Positions 42,331 through 50,383 of a DNA stretch of 64,000 nt are shown here, piece by piece. Below the pieces are notes generated by a model. That model was not told where the DNA came from. It saw nothing but the letters and a program-made list of their open reading frames with translations, and searched no databases. The DNA is from Trichosporon coremiiforme (Eukaryota > Basidiomycota > Tremellomycetes > Trichosporonales > Trichosporonaceae), in NCBI GenBank assembly GCA_039545355.1, contig BCJJ01000010.1, forward strand, positions 1,352,889 through 1,416,888. The letters run 5' to 3'. Position 1 is the stretch's first letter, and each line of letters opens with the position of its first letter. Both the position numbers and the translations under genes were made by a program.

Positions 42331-44304
42331 TCACTCCTCGTCCTCATGATCCTCTAGCACGCCCTTGGCTGCCCAGAAGTCCCTCCTGCGCTTGGCCGCG
42401 TCGCTCTTGGCAGCTATGCGATCCTCAACCACGCCTGTCTGGATAGTCAGCGGTGCTGCGCTTTCGGGTTCTCACTTGCCTGCTGCTGCTTCTTCTTCTT
42501 GCCCCTGCTGCGGCGCGCCGACGCCTTCGTCGGCCCAGCCGGGCCGGAACCATCGCTATCGCTCCCAACGCTGCCCTGTGCGGAGCTGACGCGGCTGGAC
42601 ACACGGCTGCTAACCCGGCTCGACGCCTTACTCGTCTGAGCGCTGACCGGCGCGGAGCGCGCCTTCGCCTTCTGTGCTTTGGAGGGCATAGCATACCGCG
42701 ACTCCTCGGGAGGTGGGGAGAACTCGTCCTCGCTCACGGAGCGCGGGTCGCGTATCCGCGCCGCTAGGGACGGGATACCGGCGATGCTGGAGCCGCGCTC
42801 GACACCGACGACACCGTCGTCCACGCTGCTCGCTGAGGAGTAGTTGTCCTCGACCTCCGAGTCGTCGACGTTGATCGAGCTGAAGCCTGCGTCGGGGGCT
42901 GGCGGTTCCCGCTCCGTGACGCCAGAACCGAGCTCGCCGTCCCGCCCCTGCAGCTTCGCGAGCCGCCGGTCCAACATCCCACTCTCGTCCAGCGACCGCA
43001 GACCGTGTCGGAACTTGGTCGTCTCCTTGGTCACACCCATAATGGCACCGAGGATCGTGAGGGTCTGCGGGTCAAAGTCGTCGCGATTCTTGGAACGGAG
43101 CCACTCCTCGCGCTCGATCAGGCGCGCCTGCAGCAGGTCGTAGGCGCCCCCGAATGTCATCTTGACTTGCCGGATGCCGAAGGAGGACTTGGACACGTCG
43201 TTGTCCGTATCCTGCGGGTCCTCGATACAGAGCAGGAATGGCTGCGAGTCAAGATACCACCCCCTCGAACGCTTCGGGAAGTAGCGCCCGCCCTTGCGCA
43301 CACTGATGCCGACCTCGTCGTAATTGAATGACCGGCCGTAGAGCTCGAAGAATTCGACGAGCAGGACACCCAGGTTCTTCACGGGGTCCATCTCCCCGTG
43401 CCGCACCTTTGGGTGCATTTGGAGGAAGCTGAGCGCGAGGCAGATGACAGAGTAGGATCCGAGCCCGCCAGTGTACACCTCGTTCATGGAGCGCTGTGAG
43501 AGGAAAGCCTTGATCACGAGAATCAGCTCGCGCGCACCGGGCAGAGCCTTCAGGTAGTGGTTCACGATCTTGACGGCACTAACGCCGTTCGTCTGGTTCA
43601 AGCTGATATCGACGTTGATACCGCCCTCGGCCGTGACGAACTTGATGATCGGGACCTTGGCTCGCGTGATGACGGCAACGGTCTCGGTGATGTGGTTCCC
43701 GCGCATCATGCGCGCGAGCTGGTGCAGCATCGTGACCTTATTCTTCTCCGATAAGCGAGGCGTCGACACGACGAGATCAATGTCTCCTGTCGGAAGGTAC
43801 AGCTGCGTCTCCCACGAGCCGAACGGCGTCACAGTAGCATCACGCCAGTCCTTCCGGATGATGTGTGTGATGAGGTCTATCATCGTTTTGCGGACGTGGA
43901 ACTCGTGCTGCGTCGGCGACATATGCTTGTAGAACGCATGGACTTCGGCGTTTAGGCTAATGTCAGCTCGGTGTCCTGCAATGACGAGCTTACAGAGTTG
44001 CCGGGTCGTCGTAGCGCAGCCAGTCGACGTCTTCGGCCCACGGAGCAGCGCGCTCTGCAGCCCTGCGCTCCTCCTTCAGATTCCTGGGGCCAGGGGCTCC
44101 ATCTTCGCCCTTTTGTCGCTTTCCTTCCGGCTGGCCGCCCTCGGACTTGCGCTTCTTGCGCTGCTGAGTGCCGTCTTCCCCGGCGCTCGGGAGCGGCGAT
44201 TCGACGTCGAGGACGGGCGGGGGGGAGGACTCGAGGTCGATCGTCTCGCCGGGGCCGAGCTCGAAGCTGATAAAGTCGTCGCCGGTGGCGAACGACTCAT
44301 CCAT
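42331..44304 (-). CDS. Non-canonical poly(A) polymerase, Trf4/5-PAPD5 type
   Basis: Nucleotidyltransferase expected to oligoadenylate aberrant nuclear RNAs for exosome decay (TRAMP complex). Exons 44304-43994, 43956-42476 and 42434-42331 give 631 residues, with introns of 37 and 41 bases. The catalytic core reads FGSWETQLYLPTGDIDLVV, which holds the GS motif and two metal-binding aspartates; the third is in GINVDISLN. The PAP-associated domain follows (GGLGSYSVICLALSFLQMHP, NLGVLLVEFFELYGRSFNY). The N-terminus is acidic with a KKRK cluster. The C-terminus is Ser-rich with repeated SSRV units and a RRSRGKKKK cluster, ending WAAKGVLEDHEDEE. Confidence 0.94.
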
Positions 44305-44803
44305 GTTGGCCGCTGTTGTATGTCGATGGCCACTCGGGCCAGACGTTGTCGCTTAGGGTTGAGTGTTGTATAGGGTTAGCACCAAGTAGTAGCTGGTCGT
44401 CAACTTTTGAAAACAGTGAGCCAGGGCGGGTGAATGTTATCATTGCGTTCACGTGAAGGTCACGTGGTCCCACGTCATTCTCGCCGCCAAGAAGAGCCCG
44501 CTGAAATGAACAAGCGCAGCAGACTCTGGGGCGCCGGGCCAGGCGACCAGCCGCCGCCCGCTTGTTTAGTCAGTGCGGGTGCGGGCAGGGCACGACCACA
44601 ACACACACCCAGCACTCATCTCGTTATCGACCACTTGTCCACCACTGCTCACCACATTCCTGATCACGACGCATACATAACTACTGGAACAGGGCACGTC
44701 TTCAGCACTGCTCTCTCGCTCTCGCAACTCCGGCCTTCCCTCCTCCTCATCCCCCACTCTCCCGACCTTCCTCCCACCACCCAAGCTGGCCGACTGAGTG
44801 GCG
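44305..44803. other. Divergent intergenic region with two CACGTG sites
   Basis: Separates the Trf4-type gene from the hypothetical gene at 44804. It contains two CACGTG palindromes 11 bases apart, and nothing else I can name. Confidence 0.5.
44450..44466. promoter_or_regulatory. Pair of CACGTG E-boxes
   Basis: CACGTG occurs at 44450-44455 and 44461-44466, followed by a half-site CACGTC, in the divergent promoter. One helical-turn spacing favours cooperative binding of bHLH factors; function is inferred. Confidence 0.4.
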
Positions 44804-45830
44804 ATGGTCGAGGTAGCAGCGCGCAAGCGTGCGCGCTCCTCGTCGCCCGTGTACGATGTGCTCGCATCCCCCCTGGAAGTTCTTCTGAAGCGTCGGCGGC
44901 GAGACCTGTCTCGCACGTCGTCGGTGGCGTTACCTCCGCCGTCGCAGCCAATCTTCGACCCGCCAGTCGGAGATACCGCCATGCCGTCCAGCTCTTCCCC
45001 GGGACTGCCGAGGTCTTCCTCGCCGGGCTTCGAGAACTACAGTCACGACGCAAACTCCCTCCGCGGAATAGAGAGACGCAGGACACGCAACTGGGAGCGC
45101 CTCAATGCACCTGCTCATGCAGGACCGAGCTGCGAGCCTGACTCCTCCCCAGTCGCCCGCCGTAGTATGAGCGACCGACACCTCGTCTCCTCAAGTCCTG
45201 TCCGGCACCAACCGCCGGCACCCGTGTTCCGCGACGAGTGGAGCGCGGAGGAGCGCCTCCGTGAGTGGGGCGACGAGTACGCCTCGCAGAACTCGGTTCT
45301 GCATTCTCTGGTGAGTCGAGTGGCTAGTGTTATGCTCTTCCGCTCGTCGATTGGTAACATAGCTCGGCCCATCCCTGCGATGATTAGCTAACATGCAGCA
45401 TCTCGCCCGTCTCGAGAGCCAACAGTCTCTGCACAGCCTGCACTCGGTCGCAGGTGCGTCGTATGAGCCGTTCGAGCTCGCCGAGCCGGCGACAAGTCCA
45501 GCACCGATGCTATCGGGAACGCCTCTACGGACGCCAGCGAGCGTAAACCCCTGGCGCACGCACCAGACGCCCGGCTTCACTTCCGGCGGCTGCACGTCGA
45601 GCGAGTACGTCTCCTCTCCCTTGTTCTCGCCCCCTCCTCACTCGGGCCCGCACCATACGCACGCAGCGCCGAGTCGCACTGGAGAAGCCCAGGGAGAGGT
45701 CCGCGCCAGCTACGAGGAGACGAACCGCCTTCTCGCCGAGCTCAACTTTGCCCGTTTACGCAGGCACGACGCCATGAGCAGCTCGCCCCCGCCGCCGCCG
45801 ACGGACCCCGCGATGGACGAGCAGTGGTAG
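44804..45830 (+). CDS. Hypothetical disordered Ser/Pro-rich protein with a short conserved-looking helix
   Basis: Exons 44804-45310 and 45399-45830 (88-base intron) give 312 residues. A basic N-terminus (ARKRARSSSPVYDVLASP) resembles a nuclear localisation signal followed by a short motif. Around residue 150 there is a charged helix (WSAEERLREWGDEYASQNSV) that continues after the intron as LHSLHLARLESQQSLHSLHS, a possible coiled coil. The remainder is Ser/Pro-rich with many SSP sites. A last helix (EETNRLLAELNFARLRRHD) precedes the acidic end. Function unknown. Confidence 0.75.
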
Positions 45831-46232
45831 CCTCAACGCCCAAGTGATACGGCGAGCTGGCCGTCTAGCGGAGCACTAGTGGCGAGCAGGCTGCATGCGT
45901 ATCAATCCAGCTAAACGGCGCCCAAGCAGCCCAACGACAACGCAATCAGCATGTACCTTCCCCCTTTCATCTTCATCTCGACTTTGTGATATTAGACATT
46001 CCCTTCCTGCACTGCGCACTTCGCACACACTTTGTACATCTTTCACCCAACAAGCATGTTAGCATTGCCAATTCGTCTCCCCAAACACTGCTAGTTTGCA
46101 CTGCGTACATTTTCTAATTTGCTGGCTATCTACACTAGACTAATGCGTGAATGAAGCTTAGGTGGGTACAGAGTACGAATCTCGGGGGCTTACGAGATCG
46201 CTGCGCTCGCTTGTGCCCACCGCTCCCGCCAT
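45831..46232. other. Convergent 3' region
   Basis: AT-richer 3' flanks of two converging genes; no gene seen. Confidence 0.45.
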
Positions 46233-47704
46233 CTAGACCTTGGCCGCCTTGTTGCTACCAGCGACGTCGTCGGCCTTGCGCTTCTCGGCGCCAAGCGGCT
46301 CAATGTCGAGCTTGGGACCCTTGGGCACGATACGCTTCGGGTTGATCTGCGTGTGCGAGTAGAAGTAGTGCTCGCGGATGTCTGTGATATCAGCTATGTC
46401 CAGTTCTTACTAGCTGTTGATCCAAATGATCCATTCCTGTGGTGACGACAATCACGACGAACACGACGGTGATCGCAGACACAGGGGAAAGGATCTGGGC
46501 GGTCTGCGGCGGCCCAGCGGCCGCTAGAGTACTCACGGTCAAAGTGCGTCGTGTCCTTGAACGCGGGGTAGTTCCAGTACAGGTGCTTGAGCCAGCGGTT
46601 GAGGTGGGGGTAGTCGTGGCGGATCTGGCCCCAGTTGGTCTTGAAGTGGACATAGTACACGGGGTCGAAGCGGACAATCGTGGTGTAGAGACGGACATCG
46701 GCCTCAGTCAGGCGTCCGCCGATGAGGAACTCGCGCCCATCGGACAGAATGCCCTCGACGCGGTCCAGGGCCTTGCCGAGCGTGTCCATCGCGTCGTCGT
46801 ATGCCTCCTGCGTCGATGCGAAACCGCACTTGTACACGCCGTTGTTGATGCCGTCGTAGACCCACTCGTTCAGCGCATCAATCTCACCACGCAGCTCCTC
46901 GGGATACAGATCGAGCTCGCGCTCCTTGCTGCCCTCAGGAAGGAGCGCGTTGAAGGCGCTGTTGAAGTCGCGGATGATCTCGGACGACTCGTTCGACACG
47001 ATCGTCTCGTTCTGCTTGTCCCACACGATCGGGACAGTGAAGCGAGCAGAGTACTCGGGCTCCGCCTTCTTGTACAGCTCAGACAGGTGCGTCTTGCCGT
47101 ACAGCTTGTCGGCCGTCGCTCCAGGGAAGGTCTTGTTCGAGTGCTCGCTCCAGGGCGCGGAGGGCTTGGCCGCGTCCTCGGGCGTCTCGAAGTGCCAGCC
47201 GCCCTCGAGCAGGTGAGGGTGGACAACGGAGAAGTCTGAAATCAGCTGAGATCGCGGCATGGACAGCTCGTAGCACCGTCACTGAGGAGAGCGGCACTGG
47301 CACCCGTACTTACCAAAGAAGTCATCGAGACCCTTCAGCTTGCGCACGATGAGAGTGCGGTGCGCCCACGGGCAAGCGTAGGAGACGTAGAGGTGGTAGC
47401 GGCCCTTCTCGGCGGGGAACTTGCCCTCGGGCTCGATGTGGTCGCGGAACGACGAGACCTGGCGCTTGAACGAGCCATCCTTGGAAGCCCAGTCGGTGAG
47501 GCCCATTTTTTTGCTAGTTGATGAGATGGTGCGGAGGATTGGAGCGGGAAGAGAGTTGGGGGTGACAGAAAGTCTGGTGGTGGTGGTGGTGTTGTTGTTG
47601 TTGGAACGGGTGGTGAAGTTGCGAACGGCGCAGAGAGACGGGTGCGCGATGCGGGGAAGAAGGTTTGTAGTTGTTGTGAAAGAGCGAACTGTTGTTGACA
47701 GCAT
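46233..47704 (-). CDS. Glutathionyl-hydroquinone reductase / omega-like GST (Ecm4/Gto type)
   Basis: Thiol transferase that removes glutathione from quinone conjugates. Exons 47704-47314, 47235-46537 and 46381-46233 give 412 residues from the first ATG. The catalytic cysteine is in VSYACPWAHRTL. KFPAEKGRYHLYVS, FSVVHPHLLEGGWHF and TVPIVWDKQNETIVSNESSE follow as in the family, with the C-terminal helical domain ending FYSHTQINPKRIVPKGP. The N-terminal 66 residues are Ser/Thr/Asn/Arg-rich with no acidic residue, like a mitochondrial presequence. A second ATG at 47506 (MGLTDWASKDGSF) starts where cytosolic relatives start, so two forms are possible. Introns are 78 and 155 bases. Confidence 0.93.
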
Positions 47705-48197
47705 GAGGATGGGGGAGTGGGAATCAAGAACCCCTCGTCTTATATCGCGGCCGTGGATCGCAGGCTTAATCGGGTGTGGGGCTCTCCAGGTTCAGTCCTG
47801 ATGGCCGGATTACCGTTTTGTCGCCGAGTGCCGAGGTGTCACCCAGACCGCGCCCGCCCAACGTCCATCAAGGGTGCGGTATGGGAGCGCTGACACATGA
47901 TCGGTCAGTTTCCTGCTGGAATGACGTCACTTTCGAAACGAATTCAAGATCCATAAAAGTCGGCGCTGGGGGGGCTTAAGTCATGCGTCCCAGAAATCCA
48001 TCAGACGCTGCGATCAGGATCGAGGGTCAGTGTTGACACGGTCGCGTGTGTGGTGCTAGCTGTGAGTTCTTGTCTTGTGGCTTCAACCATGCAGCCTACA
48101 CATGCATAGGAGCCGAATGTTTGCCTATTTTGCCAACCAGACTATTGCACACTCTGACCAAAGTCTAGGTCTCGTACTCCGTCTTGGCGGCTCGTTG
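47705..48197. other. Intergenic, no gene
   Basis: Promoter of the transferase gene on one side and 3' flank of the broken gene on the other; nothing else recognised. Confidence 0.45.
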
Positions 48198-48801
48198 TCA
48201 GTTCCACTCGGACCTTGCAAACTCACAATTGTACCTGTCAAGAGCTGTCTTGAAGTGCTTCTCGATCACCACAATGCTGGCCTGCGTTCTGGGCGCGAGG
48301 GGATGGTGATCACCGCGCTTCTTCCCCGCCCCATCGACCAAGAGCGGTTGCGAGAACGCCCAGAGGTACGCTCCGGAATGCCTGCGATTCGCTGCAGGAT
48401 GAATGCCTGCATCACATCAATCTTCTGCTTCTTATCCCACTCGTCTCCTGGACGAGCACATTCTTCAGGTGCTTGACGGGGTAGGTGTTTGTTTTGGTGG
48501 CGGGGGTGTCTTCCCCGGGAGCGTCGGTGCGCTGGCGCTTGGAGGCTGTGCCCTCTGCCTCGTTATACGACTGTTGGTGCTCGATTCGCCGGACTTCAGT
48601 GTCGCTCTGCGTCTCCTAGACTTTGCGATCACGACGACGACGACGACGGCCGAACATTTGCTCTGCAAGCTCGTCGGCCTCGTCGGTGTCCATCCACAAC
48701 TCCATGTTGAAGCGGCCCTTGATGCTGTTGAGCTCTCTCTCGATGTACTCGGTAGCGTCGATAACATCGACTGGAAGGTTATCGGGCTCAGGATAGGACA
48801 T
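48198..48801 (-). pseudogene. Unrecognised gene with an in-frame amber codon and a frame shift
   Basis: From ATG 48801 a 61-residue acidic frame (VDVIDATEYIERELNSIKG, MELWMDTDEADELAEQMFG, then a poly-Arg run) ends at TAG 48616-48618. The same frame then continues protein-like (QRTDAPGEDTPATKTNTYPV, KHLKNVLVQE). Near 48447-48455 the coding character jumps one frame to DEWDKKQKIDVMQAFILQRI. A third frame near the end gives IVVIEKHFKTALDRYNCEFA and stops at 48198. An intron with a poor GTCTAG donor at the amber codon and CAACAG acceptor would keep frame. The later shift has no such solution. Either a decaying gene or one with indels in the assembly. Confidence 0.45.
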
Positions 48802-49023
48802 GGTGATGACTGACGGTTGAGTTTATGGTGGGAAGAGTTGGAGGAAGCAAGCGGGCACTAATCTGATAGACTGAATGAGCACGGTTGACGTCAACTTGCC
48901 CGCAACGGCTGTGACACTTTCTCTACCTTCGGGGTGATGAGGTTTGCGCCCCCTTGACGCTGCGACCGTGATCGTCGAGAAAGGAGTCTCCAGCGTATCG
49001 CTCAACTAGTTGTACGAGCCTCG

Positions 49024-50004
49024 ATGCAACCGTTTTCCGCTTACAGACATCTTGCGAGAGCAGTGAGTCACCTTCACAGTCTTTGCATCCTCTCTCAATC
49101 ACTCTGAGACTTCTTTTCTGTTAGCTTGCACGTACCAAGGTTCGGAGACAGACAGTCAAAGTCTTCGGTACGATCAGCTAAGTGCTCCGAACCCAGATTG
49201 GTGAGCTGGCAGCAAGTCAGGCAACCTTGCCAGTTCATAGGTGAGCTGGGCAGCACCTTCAAGCGTAGCTGACCAACAGCCTGGTCACCGTTCAAGTGAG
49301 CTTACAGCTTGTGAGTGAGCTGACAAACAGCAGATTCCTCTGTTGGTGAGCTATATTGTGGCCTCCTAGCTGACAGACAGCACACCGAATCAACAACCAC
49401 GGGTATGCTGTTGCTCAGCGGCTGACGATCAGCGCCGACCAAGAACCAGCGAAGGCCAGTGAGCTATTCAGACGCTCCATAGCTGAAAGGCAGCCCCTGA
49501 CTGTGAGTAAGCTACCGTACTTCTTCAATAGCTGACGACCAGCCCACGACGGTGGTTAGCTCCTCGCTTGATGTAGCTGACAGACAGCGGTCTCATCGGT
49601 CTCATACTTTATCGGTGAGCTCCGTCTATCGCAGCGATAGCTGACAGCCAGCCCCGCCCAGCCGGTGCCACACACGGTCAGCTGCGACGTGCGGAGACAG
49701 CTGATCGACAACCGAACTCTGCAAGTCAGCTTAGTGAGCACTTTCTCAGTCTGACAAACAGTACTCGGATCAGCAGTGGTGAGCCAGGCTTTCCTTGGCT
49801 AGCTAATGACCAGCCGCGCCGAGTTCATCCGTAAGTTTTGAGGGCCTTATGCCAGCTGACGACCAGTACAGCACGACAAAGGTTAGCTGAGCCCGGTTCC
49901 GATGGAGCTGACGAACAGTCGGAATCCCGCAAGACTGCTGGTGAGCTAGCCATTACTCAGGGCTCATAGCTGACAGACAGACGCAGACTGGCCGTCCGCA
50001 TTGA
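49024..50004 (+). CDS. Putative micro-exon gene: basic protein read through about 15 mini-introns
   Basis: Splicing every GT...CTGAC...AG unit gives one frame from ATG 49024 to TGA 50002-50004. Exons: 49024-49062, 49125-49167, 49213-49240, 49280-49295, 49331-49345, 49381-49402, 49433-49458, 49494-49502, 49543-49554, 49588-49614, 49652-49724, 49762-49778, 49814-49830, 49867-49881, 49919-49940, 49981-50004. That is 134 codons plus stop, with exons down to 9 bases. The N-terminus (MQPFSAYRHLARALARTKVR) is Arg-rich and non-acidic, like a mitochondrial presequence. The rest is Arg/Pro/Thr/Ser-rich with no family match I know. Two further spliceable units lie beyond the stop. The transcript could instead be non-coding. 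The third exon is ambiguous: 49197-49200 flanked by other splice sites keeps the same frame. Confidence 0.4.
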
Positions 50005-50124
50005 ACACAAGTGAGCTGCGGGCGCGCGATACTATGCAGTTGATAGACAGACTTTGAAGGCTGCTGCTTCCCAGCCGCGGCACACAAGTGAGCTATCTGT
50101 TGGTTTTCGGTAACTCACGACCAG
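49201..50124 (+). repeat. Array of ~16 mini-intron units at ~55-base spacing
   Basis: Units begin at 49241, 49296, 49346, 49403, 49459, 49503, 49555, 49615, 49677, 49725, 49779, 49831, 49882, 49941, 50011 and 50088. All but the one at 49677 have a GT donor and CAG or AG acceptor, with lengths 30-40 bases. The consensus is GTGAGCT, 12-20 variable bases, TAGCTGAC, three bases, CAG. Identity is concentrated at the two ends and extends beyond normal splice consensus on both sides (AGCT at each end). The intervening 9-37-base pieces share no sequence. All units point the same way. Confidence 0.8.
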
Positions 50125-50383
50125 ACGCACCCTGTCTCGCCATGTTCCATCGTTCTCGTCAAAGACATGCAAACCTATGCATATGGATTTCAAAGGGGTA
50201 CAACGGACAAACAAGCAGGTGTTGTGAAACTCCAGGAACAGTAGTGTTGTGTGGGTTGTGATGAGGTGATTGCTGTAACGTTTTACGTCGTAGTGTAGCT
50301 CGTCCGTCGAAGCGTCCTGAGCAAGCCCAGCTCGCCACGTTTGCGCTCGCGCTCGCCGTCGCCGTCGCTCGCTTCGCTCGCTC
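50125..50383. other. Flank between the mini-intron array and polo kinase gene
   Basis: Convergent 3' region; it should hold the last exon and poly(A) site of the array transcript if that is real. Confidence 0.4.

Noticed and set aside
46439..47239. 266-codon plus-strand open frame
   Set aside because: Antisense shadow of the glutathionyl-transferase exon.
49201..50124. CRISPR-like array (regular repeats with unique spacers)
   Set aside because: The repeats are only alike at their ends and match splice signals, they vary in length, and the genome is eukaryotic. Introns explain them better.
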